DNA of 39,898 bases, taken from JAHIJO01 sp964486075 (GTDB taxonomy: Bacteria > Verrucomicrobiota > Kiritimatiellia > JAAZAB01). The notes beneath the pieces were generated by a model that saw only the letters and a program-made list of their open reading frames with translations, ran no database searches and had not been told where the DNA came from. Made by a program: the position numbers and the translations under genes. Positions 1 to 9,031 of the stretch are shown piece by piece (within the stretch, counting starts at the first letter, position 1; each line of letters begins with the position of its first letter). The DNA is taken from positions 1 through 39,898 of the forward strand of contig CAZALU010000024.1 of NCBI GenBank assembly GCA_964486075.1, written 5' to 3'.

Positions 1-14
1 TGTTGATCAAATCA

Positions 15-44
15 CTGATCCGCGCTTCTTTAAGCGCGGATCAG
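15..44 (-). terminator. Perfect hairpin downstream of the PHP-domain gene
   Basis: A perfect 13-bp inverted repeat (arms 15-27 and 32-44) encloses a 4-nt loop, about 40 bp past the stop codon of the minus-strand gene ending at 86. The position suits a transcription terminator for that gene. The following T-run on the minus strand is weak, so the stem could also serve a gene to the left of the window. Confidence 0.4.
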
Positions 45-85
45 GAAATCTGAAGTTAAGGAGTGCGGGCAAATAACACCAGACT

Positions 86-1462
86 TCACATTACCCAGTG
101 CGCATGCCTAACGGAATCCCGCAGACAGGCCAGGGCCTTGGCGCGGCCCATGGCTTCCAGCCGGTCGGCTTGTGGCTCGGTCAGGGGCGGCAGGTTGCCC
201 ACGGCCTCAAATAAGCTGTTTTTACGCCGGGTGTCCTGCCCGAACTCGGCCTTGGCGGCGGCGCCGGTGTATGCAAAACTCGCGTAGCGCGCCAGCAGGC
301 TCTGGCCCACCACGATTCGGGCGCCGCGCAGGAATATTTCTTGATACGGCCGCAGTGCTTCGCAGTTGAGATCGTCTGTGAAGGGCTGGCCGTCCTTGTT
401 CATTTCCGTGCCGATGTTGATGGGCAGATCGAGCCGGTCTGCGAGTCGAACAACCTCGTCCAGCTTCTGGCGCTTCACGGCGCGCGTCGCGGCGTCGGTT
501 ATATTGTGATTGCGGTCGGGGATGATGTTCAGGGCGCAGGCGCCCTTGGCCAATAGGCAATCGAACATGGCGCGCATATCCCGTTCCCCGACGCTGGCGC
601 CGTCCAGCCAGGTGACCATGGGCATGGCTTCGCAGGCCAGCACCCAGGTTATGAAGTTATCCACGAGCGGAAAGGTTGTGGCGCTGGGTGGTTCATAGCC
701 AATGCCGCCGCGCTTGACCAGGGCCGATCGGATGGCGTCCTCCATGGCTGATTCGTGAGCGGCCAGAGAATCAATTGCTGCCGGATTTTTTTGCATGATC
801 TCGGCCCAGAAGGCATGCAGCCGTTCGCGGTCCGGGAACCGGGCTTCGGCCTGCAGACGATAGGCCCGCACCAAGTGGCGTTCGGTGGGGCAGTTGCCGG
901 GAGAGAGGCGGCTGACGTTATGTTCGTAATCGAGGGCGATGTCAGTGAGACGGTTATTGATGCGGCGCGCCAGCGCCCGATTGCGTTCGCCTGCTTGCCG
1001 GCTGAGGTCGGCCAAGGTCGCCGCGGGAGAAGAACCTGCGTCCGGCACACGCGGGAAACCGGCGCCCATGATATAGGCCACGCCGTGTTCACCCGGCGAA
1101 TTGATGTCTACATCCGCGAATTCCTTGACAAAGGCGCGTGTTTCCAGGTTGACGGCTACACGCAGTCCAAGGATCAGTCCGGCCCGGATAAATTCTTCCA
1201 ATCCGTCCAAGACGTCAAAATCGCATAACCCGGCCGCATACAGACCGTTGCGTTGGGCTTCCCATACGAGATGGGAAGGGGAATAACCCAGCGAGTTGAA
1301 TGAAAAAAACGAGTGCAGATGCATGTTGACCAGCGGCCGAACGGGTGGCGGAGCGCTGCTGTCAGCGACCAGGCGGGCCAGGGCCCGGCGGCGGCAATCC
1401 CCGTCGAAGGAATCCAATTCGGAGAGATCAGAGCCAGCATCAAGATGAGTACATGTGTTCAT
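86..1462 (-). CDS. PHP-domain metal-dependent hydrolase-like protein
   Basis: A 458-residue protein whose N-terminal half carries the PHP signature: the H-x-H motif at residues 48-50 (MHLHSFFSFNS), followed by a CDFDVLDGL strand and the VNLETRAF segment. These are the usual metal-ligand positions of PHP phosphoesterases such as histidinol phosphatase and the PolIIIalpha PHP domain. The substrate cannot be read from the sequence; the protein is longer than typical HisK phosphatases and has an insert of about 150 residues between metal motifs. The ATG at 1462 is preferred over an in-frame TTG at 1498. It is divergent from the gene at 1573, so the 110 bp between them probably holds both promoters. 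Function beyond a PHP hydrolase fold is unknown. Confidence 0.75.
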   Translation of the reverse strand: MNTCTHLDAGSDLSELDSFDGDCRRRALARLVADSSAPPPVRPLVNMHLHSFFSFNSLGYSPSHLVWEAQRNGLYAAGLCDFDVLDGLEEFIRAGLILGLRVAVNLETRAFVKEFADVDINSPGEHGVAYIMGAGFPRVPDAGSSPAATLADLSRQAGERNRALARRINNRLTDIALDYEHNVSRLSPGNCPTERHLVRAYRLQAEARFPDRERLHAFWAEIMQKNPAAIDSLAAHESAMEDAIRSALVKRGGIGYEPPSATTFPLVDNFITWVLACEAMPMVTWLDGASVGERDMRAMFDCLLAKGACALNIIPDRNHNITDAATRAVKRQKLDEVVRLADRLDLPINIGTEMNKDGQPFTDDLNCEALRPYQEIFLRGARIVVGQSLLARYASFAYTGAAAKAEFGQDTRRKNSLFEAVGNLPPLTEPQADRLEAMGRAKALACLRDSVRHAHWVM

Positions 1463-1534
1463 GGCACCACTATAAACGCGCAGGCGGTTACTATGCAAGA
1501 TAGAAGGTGGTCGAGCAGGAGTGGCGCAATATCC

Positions 1535-1562
1535 TCGACAGCTTGTGTGTAATGTGGATAAT
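1535..1562 (+). promoter_or_regulatory. Possible sigma70-type promoter
   Basis: TCGACA (1535-1540) and GATAAT (1557-1562) are separated by 16 bp, just upstream of the ATG at 1573. The leader would be only a few bases, so this is a weak candidate. Confidence 0.25.
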
Positions 1563-1572
1563 TTGAAGCAAT

Positions 1573-2517
1573 ATGAAATGCCGGTTCATTTTTCAATTTA
1601 TCCCTTGGCAGGTTGTGCTATGTTTTTGCATGGTCGCGTTGCCCAACTTGCCGGATACCCTGGCCGACGCTGCGGCAGACATGGCCGATGTGCGTGTTCT
1701 GAGGACGGACCAGGATTCCTTTGAATACCTGTTCACCGGCGCCATAGCCAGCGCCGACGGAGACCCACTCCTGGCCTTCAACCACCGTAATGGGCGTACC
1801 TCATTCGTTAGAACAGGCGATTTTCTCGGTCCTTACCGGGTCGTCGGTTTTGATCTAAAAACCAACCAGGTGTATATGCCGTCGCTTAATGCCACTTTGG
1901 ATGAAGCAGCCGGAAAAGCGACCCTCGTTGGACCGGCCGGCGAAAAAATTGTCCTTGAACAGGATCGGCCTTTGCCATGCCCCGGGCGTGTGGCCCGGTT
2001 GGTCCGCCTGGATAGCGGCTTCTGGTGGAACGTTCGGGAAAAGGATGTTTTTGGGTTGGACAACAAGCCGGTCTTCGTGGAGGAAATCGACGCAGACGGT
2101 GTGATGCTTAGCGCGGACGGGGATCTGTTCTCAATCCGGCGGATGGCGTCTGTGGAAAAGGACGGTTTGAACCGGCTCTGGGCTGAACAGAAACGGCAGC
2201 AGCAAGAGAGACAGGAGGAGCTGGCTCTTCAACGTCAAAAAGATAAAGCGGACCGGGCGGATGCTGCTGCGGCTGCGACGGCTGCTGCGGCAGCTGCTGC
2301 CAGCGAAGTTTCGACCTTCACCTATGAGCGGGGGCCCCATGTTGAAATCCGGCAGCCATCGCGTTTTTTTTATGGTTACGATTATCGCTATCCCGATGCT
2401 TTTGCGGTCTATCCGAATATGCGCTGTATTAACGGCCGTTTGGTCCAATCGTCGTATGTTTTGGTGCCCACCCATTTCAGGACCCGTTATACCGGCACAA
2501 TGCTGACTTGGCCATGA
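1573..2517 (+). CDS. Secreted protein of unknown function with coiled coil and Ala-rich linker
   Basis: A 314-residue protein that I do not recognise. Residues 1-32 look like a signal peptide (a short basic start, then the hydrophobic WQVVLCFCMVALP). The middle, about 40-190, is predicted beta-rich with repeated FxGAIAS/ GDFLGPYRV-type strands, resembling small periplasmic domains of type II secretion or pilus-assembly proteins. Residues about 195-225 are a charged, Gln/Glu-rich coiled coil, followed by an Ala-rich run at about 230-245. The tail is rich in Tyr and Arg. Residue positions are approximate. The two neighbours give no functional clue. Confidence 0.6.
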   Translation: MKCRFIFQFIPWQVVLCFCMVALPNLPDTLADAAADMADVRVLRTDQDSFEYLFTGAIASADGDPLLAFNHRNGRTSFVRTGDFLGPYRVVGFDLKTNQVYMPSLNATLDEAAGKATLVGPAGEKIVLEQDRPLPCPGRVARLVRLDSGFWWNVREKDVFGLDNKPVFVEEIDADGVMLSADGDLFSIRRMASVEKDGLNRLWAEQKRQQQERQEELALQRQKDKADRADAAAAATAAAAAAASEVSTFTYERGPHVEIRQPSRFFYGYDYRYPDAFAVYPNMRCINGRLVQSSYVLVPTHFRTRYTGTMLTWP

Positions 2518-2615
2518 AGACCCGTCGCGGCATTCAGGTGCCTGCGTGCGGCACCGGGCAAGCTGTAGCCGTCTATCATTCCACGGGTCGTATGCCAGGC
2601 CTCGCGAGTTCGCTA

Positions 2616-2643
2616 TTGTTATTTTCCCGACGTGGCGTAATAT
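2616..2643 (+). promoter_or_regulatory. Candidate promoter for folE2
   Basis: TTGTTA (2616-2621) and TAATAT (2638-2643) are separated by 16 bp and lie about 45 bp upstream of the folE2 ATG. The 170-bp gap before folE2 otherwise shows nothing I can name. Confidence 0.4.
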
Positions 2644-2688
2644 ATCCGCGCCATAGACGTGCTAACCTTGACCAAAACGGTACTACAT

Positions 2689-3489
2689 ATGAAAGATATT
2701 CAAAACAAGCGTGATTTTCGCCAGATCCCGATCCGCAAAGCCGGCATTAAAAATCTGCAGTATCCCATTGCGGTGCTGGACCGCGAGAACAAGGTCCAGC
2801 ACACTGTGAGCAACGTTAACATGTTCGTGGACCTCCCGCATCACTTCAAGGGGACACACATGTCCCGTTTCGTGGAAGTGCTCAACGAACAACGCGGCCA
2901 GATTTCGCTGCGTAATATTGACGTTATTCTTAAAACCATGGTTGATCGGTTCGATTCCAAGACTGCGCATTTAGAAATCAGCTTCCCTTATTTTATCGAA
3001 AAAACCGCGCCGGTTTCGAAGGCCCGCGCGCTGATGAACTACCAGTGCGCGTTTCTGGCAACCTATAGCCGGCGGCGGCGTCCGGCCTTGGATCTGATTG
3101 TCGAGGTCATGACGCCGGTCTCCACCCTTTGTCCCTGTTCCAAGGCCATCAGCCTGCACGGCGCCCATAACCAGCGCTCCTGGATAACCATTCAGGTGCG
3201 CTGCAGGGAACTGGTGTGGATCGAGGAATTGATCTCGCTCGCTGAGGCCGAGGCTAGTTCCGGGCTGTTTTCCCTGCTCAAGCGCGCGGATGAAAAACGC
3301 ATAACGGAGCAGGCTTATGCCCGGCCGCGCTTTGCCGAGGACGTGGCCCGCGCAGTCGCACGCCGCCTGCGCCGGGACAAGCGCATTACCTGGTTTCAGG
3401 TGGCCAGCGAAAATCTGGAGAGCATTCATAATCATAACGCATATGCGCTGGTAACCAGCGATAACCTGAACGCGGCTTCCGCCGATTAG
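2689..3489 (+). CDS. folE2: GTP cyclohydrolase I type IB (FolE2)
   Basis: Catalyses GTP to 7,8-dihydroneopterin triphosphate, the first step of folate (and queuosine precursor) synthesis. The 266-residue length matches FolE2. The diagnostic motif TPVSTLCPCSKAIS with GAHNQRSW lies at residues 142-165 and includes the conserved catalytic/metal Cys (148 or 150) and His160. The N-terminus MKDIQNKRDFRQIPI is typical of the family, so ATG 2689 is chosen over the GTG at 2659. FolE2 enzymes are zinc-independent alternatives to FolE. No other folate gene is adjacent. The U32-family gene begins 7 bp downstream, so the two are probably cotranscribed. Confidence 0.95.
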   Translation: MKDIQNKRDFRQIPIRKAGIKNLQYPIAVLDRENKVQHTVSNVNMFVDLPHHFKGTHMSRFVEVLNEQRGQISLRNIDVILKTMVDRFDSKTAHLEISFPYFIEKTAPVSKARALMNYQCAFLATYSRRRRPALDLIVEVMTPVSTLCPCSKAISLHGAHNQRSWITIQVRCRELVWIEELISLAEAEASSGLFSLLKRADEKRITEQAYARPRFAEDVARAVARRLRRDKRITWFQVASENLESIHNHNAYALVTSDNLNAASAD

Positions 3490-3496
3490 ATGACAG

Positions 3497-6073
3497 ATGA
3501 AGCACTGTGTGCAACATGTCCCGCGGTCCCTCGAATTGCTGGCCCCGGCCGGAGGGCCGGAATCCGGTTACGCGGCCTTGCATTACGGCGCCGATGCCGT
3601 CTACCTGGGCCTGGCCAAATTTTCAGCGCGGGCCGATGCCGAAAATTTTACGCTGGAACAGCTCTCGGAAATAACTGCTTATGCGCACTCACTCGCGCCC
3701 CGCCGCCGGATATATGTCGCGCTCAACACCCTGATGCTTCAGCATGAACTGGATGAACTCGTTGACTGCTTGGGCGCGATATCCGAAATAGGTGTGGATG
3801 CGCTGATCGTCCAGGACTTGGGAGTCGGCTATATCGCGCGCCGCCATTTCCCCGCCTTACGCCTGCATGCCAGCACCCAGCTGGCGATTCACAGCCGGTA
3901 TGGAGTGGAGGCTGCCCGGGACATGGGGTTTGCCCGCGTGACCCTGGCGCGCGAATTAACGCTGGAGGAGATTGCGCAATGCGCAGCCGTCCCCGGGATT
4001 GAGACCGAAAGCTTTGTGCACGGCGCACTTTGCTATGCCTACAGCGGGCTCTGCCTCTTTTCCTCACAGATCCTGGGGCGCAGCGGCAACCGCGGCCGCT
4101 GTGCTTATCTGTGCCGGGACCGCTTTACGCTGGCGGGGAGCGCTCCCGCTCTGGCCGGTGTCCAGCCACCGGCTGGGTTCCTTTTTTCCATGAAAGACTT
4201 GGCCCTGGCCGATGTTATCCCCGCCTTGCGACGCAGCGGGGTGACGGCCCTCAAAATTGAGGGCCGCAAAAAAAGTCCGTTATACGTGGCGGCCACGGTT
4301 GTTTTTTACCGCAAACTACTGGATGGTGCGCTTGCGGACGTGGAAGCCCGGGAATTGGCCGCCGATATTCAAACCATCTTTAGCCGACCCTGGACTTCCC
4401 TGTTTGCCTTGTCCCGCGCGAACCGGCAGGTTATTGATATGGGCTGGGTGGGCCATAGGGGAACTCCGATCGGCAAGGTGGATGCCGTTATTCGCTCACG
4501 CAGCGGAGAGGGGCGCCTGCGTTTTCGGAGCGCCCGTGAAATTGAACTACATGATGGATTGCAGGTTGATGTGCCCGGCCTGGCGCGTCCTTATGGATTT
4601 GCCGTGAACTGGTTCAGAATCGTGAGCTTGCCGAACAATATTCCGTCCAAGTCCGGGCGGGCTGGTGACCAATACCGCTATTGCGCGCCGGCCGGCTCTG
4701 TGCTGGAAGTGGCCTTGCCGGCGGATCATCCTGATCTTCCCCAAGGGGCCATGATCTATTGCGCTTCTGCGCAGGCCATTAAGCGGCGTTATCGTTTTAA
4801 GAGGCCCAAGCCCGGTCTCTTTCGGGTGCGTCCGCTGGTGGTGTTTAATATAAAACTTTCCCCCAAACTTTTACTGGTCACCGCCTCGCTGCCGGACCAG
4901 TTGCCGTTAGCTGTCGAAACCTCGCTCTCCGTGACCGGCGATTTCCAAGTCGCCGTCGATCCGGATAGGATGGATAAGACGTTCAAGGAGGTGTTTGCCA
5001 AGCTGGGCGCGAGCCAGTTTGCGGCTGGAGCCTTGACCATTTCCAACCCGCAGTCCCGGTTCGTGCCGATGTCGCGCTTGAATCCTTTGCGACGCCAGCT
5101 GTTGGAAGATCTGGAGGGGCAATGGAACGCCGCGCTTCGGCAAAGATTGCAGCCAATTAAGGAAGAGTTTTCCGTTCCGGATCCAAAGATCGTGCTCCGC
5201 TATACAGACCGCATGCCCGCGGAGCGGATGCGCCAGCCGTCAGATTTCAGATGGTCCCTAAAGACGGATGCGCCGGCCGCGCTGGACCTGCTTGAAGCCG
5301 AAGATTGGTCCGGTATTGATGAGCTGATCCTGGAAATCGGCGCGGAATCTTTGGACAATTTGCCTGAACGCTTGCGGCGCTTGGCCGATCGAGTGGGCCG
5401 CGAGCATCTTCGTCTGGCCCTGCCGCCGATCAGTCGTGCTTGGGAACACGGCGATCTGGGCGAAGACATTAGGAGCTTGATCCAAGCCGGTTGGATAAAA
5501 TGGCAGATAGCTAATATCTCCGGCTGGGCCTGGCTGAAAAGCGTGCTGATATCAGCAAGGCAAGCAATCAACATTGCGGCAGACTGGCCGATTTACGCCA
5601 CTAATCGGGCGGCGGCCCGGCAGATCCTGGCCCTGGGCGCCGATTACCTGACGCTCTCACCGGAAGACGGCTTGGAAAACATGCGTAGCCTGTTGGCCGA
5701 ATGGGGTGTGTTTACGGTGGTGGTGGCTTATCAGGATACGCCTTTGTTTATTTCTGAAGCCTGCGCGGGAGCGAGCTGCGCGTGTGACGGGCGGAAAGAT
5801 GTTTGCGTTGAATCCATGGATCTTAAATCTTCATTTGGCGATCATGTGCTGGCGTTCAACCGACGCTGCCGAACGGTGCTGATCAACAGCCGGCCGTTCT
5901 GTCTTGCGCCACGTTTTAAGGATCTAAACCAGGCTGGCGCCGTCCGCTTGCGGGCCGACTTCCTGTTCCGGCCCTATACCCCCGAGCAGGTCCGGGAGAT
6001 ATGGCGGAATTTGCGCGCTGGTCGGATAATCCCGGGTACGCATTTGGGCAACATTGACCGGGGCTTGGCCTGA
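3497..6073 (+). CDS. U32-family protein, RlhA/YdcP-like with C-terminal DUF3656-type extension
   Basis: An 858-residue protein. Residues 12-210 are a clear U32 barrel: LELLAPAGGPESGYAAL, GADAVYLGL, LHASTQLAIHS, and the Cys-rich HGALCYAYSGLC segment followed by GRSGNRGRCAYLC (Cys 179, 186, 202, 206). In characterised U32 proteins (RlhA, TrhP, UbiU/UbiV) such Cys residues bind an Fe-S cluster and the enzymes act in prephenate-dependent hydroxylation of RNA or of ubiquinone. The long C-terminal half fits the RlhA/collagenase-like architecture. RlhA hydroxylates C2501 of 23S rRNA, and adjacency to rsmD is compatible with an rRNA role, but the substrate is inference. The older label peptidase/collagenase is not supported by visible protease motifs. 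It starts 7 bp after folE2. Confidence 0.85.
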   Translation: MKHCVQHVPRSLELLAPAGGPESGYAALHYGADAVYLGLAKFSARADAENFTLEQLSEITAYAHSLAPRRRIYVALNTLMLQHELDELVDCLGAISEIGVDALIVQDLGVGYIARRHFPALRLHASTQLAIHSRYGVEAARDMGFARVTLARELTLEEIAQCAAVPGIETESFVHGALCYAYSGLCLFSSQILGRSGNRGRCAYLCRDRFTLAGSAPALAGVQPPAGFLFSMKDLALADVIPALRRSGVTALKIEGRKKSPLYVAATVVFYRKLLDGALADVEARELAADIQTIFSRPWTSLFALSRANRQVIDMGWVGHRGTPIGKVDAVIRSRSGEGRLRFRSAREIELHDGLQVDVPGLARPYGFAVNWFRIVSLPNNIPSKSGRAGDQYRYCAPAGSVLEVALPADHPDLPQGAMIYCASAQAIKRRYRFKRPKPGLFRVRPLVVFNIKLSPKLLLVTASLPDQLPLAVETSLSVTGDFQVAVDPDRMDKTFKEVFAKLGASQFAAGALTISNPQSRFVPMSRLNPLRRQLLEDLEGQWNAALRQRLQPIKEEFSVPDPKIVLRYTDRMPAERMRQPSDFRWSLKTDAPAALDLLEAEDWSGIDELILEIGAESLDNLPERLRRLADRVGREHLRLALPPISRAWEHGDLGEDIRSLIQAGWIKWQIANISGWAWLKSVLISARQAINIAADWPIYATNRAAARQILALGADYLTLSPEDGLENMRSLLAEWGVFTVVVAYQDTPLFISEACAGASCACDGRKDVCVESMDLKSSFGDHVLAFNRRCRTVLINSRPFCLAPRFKDLNQAGAVRLRADFLFRPYTPEQVREIWRNLRAGRIIPGTHLGNIDRGLA

Positions 6074-6122
6074 TGAATTTCGGCAGATCAAGCGCTCCTT
6101 TATTTGAGCACGCTAATTAATC

Positions 6123-6722
6123 ATGGCTATTCGTATTACAGGTGGCAGTCTGGCACGCCGATTGGTCCGAGTGCCTAAAGCCGGAGTCCGGCCGACGCAG
6201 GATCGCGTGCGCGCGGCCCTGTTTTCATCTCTGGCGGACACGGTTAGAGGAGCGAGGGTTCTGGACTTGTTCGCGGGTTCCGGCGCGCTGGGACTGGAGG
6301 CATACAGCCGCGGGGCCGCGAGTGTATGGTGGGTTGAATCTGATCGCCGGGTGCTGGCCGTATTGCGGGATAATATCCGGGCATTGTGCGGAACGCATGC
6401 GCTGGCCGGTTCCGAACTTGGCGCTGCGGCTGCGCGATCCGCGCCGGAAACGCGAGTAGTTGAAGCTGATGCGTTGACTTTCCTCCGCCAGACGCCGGCA
6501 GGCCAGCCTTTTGACATTATTATCGCGGATCCGCCTTATGACCGGAGCGGAACTTGGTTAAAAAATATCTTGTGCGCGTTGGCTGCGGGCTATATGTTGA
6601 GTGCATCTGGTTTATTCATAGCGGAGCTGGCGGCGCAATCTCCCGTTGTGCCCTTGCTGGGATGGCAATTGCTGAAGACACGGGAATATGGTGAAACGCG
6701 TATCTGCCTGTTGTCAAGGTGA
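6123..6722 (+). CDS. rsmD: 16S rRNA (guanine(966)-N2)-methyltransferase RsmD
   Basis: A SAM-dependent N2-guanine methyltransferase acting on the 30S subunit. The 199-residue length is normal. It shows the family N-terminus ITGGSLARRLVRVP, then RPTQDRVRAALFSSL, SAM motif I DLFAGSGALGLEA, and the catalytic DPPYD motif near residue 138. The neighbour coaD follows after 46 bp; rsmD-coaD is a widely conserved pair in bacteria. Confidence 0.95.
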   Translation: MAIRITGGSLARRLVRVPKAGVRPTQDRVRAALFSSLADTVRGARVLDLFAGSGALGLEAYSRGAASVWWVESDRRVLAVLRDNIRALCGTHALAGSELGAAAARSAPETRVVEADALTFLRQTPAGQPFDIIIADPPYDRSGTWLKNILCALAAGYMLSASGLFIAELAAQSPVVPLLGWQLLKTREYGETRICLLSR

Positions 6723-6768
6723 GCGCGGGAATCTGTTGTTTGGCTGGTGATAGATTGGGGCTTTATGT

Positions 6769-7281
6769 ATGAGCACGGTGGCTATATATCCGGGTACATT
6801 CGATCCCATTACGTTGGGGCATGTGGATCTGATCAAGCGTGCAACGCGCATGTTTGACCGGCTGATCCTGGCGATTTCCGCGGGGTCTCGCAAGATCCCG
6901 CTTTTTACATTGGCGGAGCGGCTGGAGCTGGCCCGGACCCTGGCTGCCGACCTGCCGCATGTCGAGGTGGATTCGTTCGACGGGCTCCTGGTCGACTACG
7001 TGCGGCGCAAGAAGGCGCGCGTGGTGCTGCGCGGCTTGCGTGCGTTTTCCGATTTCGAATATGAATTTCAGATGGCCTTGACAAACCGTAAAATGGCGCC
7101 GGATGTTGAAACCCTGTTCCTGATGCCCAACGAGGTTTATAGTTATGTTAGTTCGAGCATGGTCAGGGAAATCGCGGCCTTGGGCGGAGACGCCGGCGTA
7201 TTTGTGCCGGGTTTCGTGCAAGATGCTTTGCGTCGCAAAATGGCGCAACAGCCGGTTTTTCCGGTCAAGCCCGTGACCTGA
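6769..7281 (+). CDS. coaD: Phosphopantetheine adenylyltransferase
   Basis: Transfers AMP from ATP to 4'-phosphopantetheine, the penultimate step of coenzyme A synthesis. The 170-residue protein has the nucleotidyltransferase motif GTFDPITLGH near residue 9, RGLRAFSDFEYEFQMALTN in the middle, and SYVSSSMVREIA (the ISSTxVR-type motif) toward the C-terminus. Supply of CoA/phosphopantetheine fits the lipid-synthesis genes immediately downstream. An alternative ATG lies 4 bp upstream out of frame; 6769 gives the family N-terminus. Confidence 0.96.
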   Translation: MSTVAIYPGTFDPITLGHVDLIKRATRMFDRLILAISAGSRKIPLFTLAERLELARTLAADLPHVEVDSFDGLLVDYVRRKKARVVLRGLRAFSDFEYEFQMALTNRKMAPDVETLFLMPNEVYSYVSSSMVREIAALGGDAGVFVPGFVQDALRRKMAQQPVFPVKPVT

Positions 7282-7318
7282 GGGCAATGACCCGTGGGAG
7301 AAACGGCGCAGGCGATTT

Positions 7319-7780
7319 ATGATTATTGAAACCGGCGACTTACATCTGAAGGATCGTAATTATAAGGGCCAGGAACCGGCCGCGATTCTGGAGCTGGAAT
7401 CCGAAATGTTTGTCCGCGCCGGCGGGGCGATACGCTATGATCTGGTCGCCCGACGGCTGAACGATGACCTGTTGGTGCGTGGCAGTTTGGCGGCGACCAT
7501 GAAGTTCATGTGCGCGCGCTGTGCTGTATGGTTTTCCAAGCGCGTGCGAGTTTCGGATTTTATCCGATCCTTCCCGCTGTCTTCAGAAAAAGAATCAATC
7601 GACTTGACCGAAGATATCCGCGAGGATATTCTCCTTGCTTTGCCTATCAACTCGGTTTGCTCGCCTGAATGCCGCGGTTTGTGTCATGTGTGTGGCGTTA
7701 ACTTGAACAAGCAGGCGTGCGCCTGCCGTCCGGCGGCAGCTCCGGAGGCTTGGAGTGTTCTGGATCGGTTGAAACTATAA
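7319..7780 (+). CDS. yceD: YceD/DUF177 family protein
   Basis: A 153-residue member of the DUF177 (YceD) family, almost always encoded just upstream of rpmF and linked in the literature to 23S rRNA accumulation. Cys residues in MCARC and in CSPECRGLCHVCG, with CAC near the end, form the usual zinc-binding pattern. The N-terminal half is beta-rich. The rpmF ATG lies 64 bp downstream. Confidence 0.88.
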   Translation: MIIETGDLHLKDRNYKGQEPAAILELESEMFVRAGGAIRYDLVARRLNDDLLVRGSLAATMKFMCARCAVWFSKRVRVSDFIRSFPLSSEKESIDLTEDIREDILLALPINSVCSPECRGLCHVCGVNLNKQACACRPAAAPEAWSVLDRLKL

Positions 7781-7844
7781 TGCAGCCCAACAGGCCCCGT
7801 CTGAATATAGATTGACGGCAGGGGCGTCGATAAGGAGAAATCTG

Positions 7845-8027
7845 ATGGCCGTTCCTAAAAGAAAAACTTCCAATAGCCAAGTTCGTATGCGCCGGCGATC
7901 GCATAAAATAACTTTGCCCGCTTCGAAGCCCTGTCCCAATTGCGATCAGCCCCATTTGCCGCATCGGGTCTGCCCCGCCTGCGGGTATTACAAGGGGCGC
8001 CAGGTAATTACTATTAAAGCGGAATAG
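7845..8027 (+). CDS. rpmF: 50S ribosomal protein L32 (bL32)
   Basis: A 60-residue basic protein starting MAVPKRKTSNS, with the bL32 zinc ribbon as two CxxC pairs: CPNCDQ and CPACGYYKGR. The ATG at 7845 has a good Shine-Dalgarno AAGGAG at 7832-7837; an in-frame TTG further upstream is not needed. Only 5 bp separate the stop from plsX, the classic rpmF-plsX-fab arrangement that couples ribosome and lipid synthesis. Confidence 0.97.
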   Translation: MAVPKRKTSNSQVRMRRRSHKITLPASKPCPNCDQPHLPHRVCPACGYYKGRQVITIKAE

Positions 8028-8032
8028 AGCCC

Positions 8033-9031
8033 ATGCGTATTGCCATTGATGCGATGGGCGGCGATTTTGCGCCGGCGAAAATTGTGGAAGGCGCCATTTT
8101 GGCGGCGACTTCCCTCTCGGGAATAGACTCCCTGGTGTTGGTGGGCGACGAGCAGGCCATCCGGCGCGAATTGCAGAAGGCGCGCCAGGTTCCCGCTTGC
8201 GTTGAAATCTTTCACGCTTCTGAAGTGGTCGGGATGAATGAACCGCCGGCTGCGGCTATCCGGCGCAAACGTGATTCTTCCATCAGTCGGGCCATGGACT
8301 TGGTTAAGGAAGGCAAGGCCGAGGCCATGATTTCGGCCGGCAATACGGGCGCCGTTGTGGTTGCCGCCACCTTGAAACTGCGCACTCTGAAGGGGATTGA
8401 TCGCCCGGCGATCGCGGCGGTCATGCCCAGCCCGACCAAGCCGTTTGTGCTGATCGATGCCGGTGCCAACACCGATTGCCCGCCGCGCCTGTTGTTTCAG
8501 TTCGCGGCTATGGGCCATGTGTATTCTCGCAAGATCCTTGGTCAGGACAATCCGCTGATCGGCCTGATCAGTGTCGGGGCCGAGGACAGCAAGGGCAATG
8601 AGGCGACCAAGGAGGCTTTCCGGGTTTTGAACGAATCCAAGCTGAATTTCAAAGGTAACATCGAGGGTAGCGATATGTTCAAGGGTGAAATCGATGTCGT
8701 GGTTTGCGATGGTTTCGTGGGCAATGTGATTCTCAAAACCAGCGAGGGTTTGGCCCATGCCATCAGTGTATGGATCAGGAAGGAATTCACTCAGAATCCG
8801 ATCCGCCTGCTGGGCGCAACTTTGTTGATGGGCGCCGTGCGGGCCATGAAACGTCATGTTGATTCCGAAACGTACGGTGGCGCCCCCTTGCTGGGCGTCA
8901 ACGGGGTGTGTATTATTTGCCATGGGTCTTCTTCGGCCCGGGCAATTGTGCAAGCCGTTAGGGCGGCCCGGGATGCCGTCAAATTCCAAATTAACGATTT
9001 GATAATCAGTGCGGTGGGAGGCGTGCCATGA
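8033..9031 (+). CDS. plsX: Phosphate acyltransferase PlsX
   Basis: Makes acyl-phosphate from acyl-ACP for phosphatidic acid synthesis on the inner membrane. The 332-residue protein starts MRIAIDAMGGDFAP, contains SAGNTGAVV and VLIDAGANTDCPP, and ends with the typical GGAPLLGVNGVCIICHGSSS region. Its stop overlaps the fabH start (ATGA at 9028-9031), so the two are translationally coupled. Confidence 0.96.
   Translation: MRIAIDAMGGDFAPAKIVEGAILAATSLSGIDSLVLVGDEQAIRRELQKARQVPACVEIFHASEVVGMNEPPAAAIRRKRDSSISRAMDLVKEGKAEAMISAGNTGAVVVAATLKLRTLKGIDRPAIAAVMPSPTKPFVLIDAGANTDCPPRLLFQFAAMGHVYSRKILGQDNPLIGLISVGAEDSKGNEATKEAFRVLNESKLNFKGNIEGSDMFKGEIDVVVCDGFVGNVILKTSEGLAHAISVWIRKEFTQNPIRLLGATLLMGAVRAMKRHVDSETYGGAPLLGVNGVCIICHGSSSARAIVQAVRAARDAVKFQINDLIISAVGGVP

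Noticed and set aside
755..1228. 157-residue plus-strand ORF inside the PHP gene
   Set aside because: A shadow of the minus-strand gene, which has clear PHP motifs over the same span.
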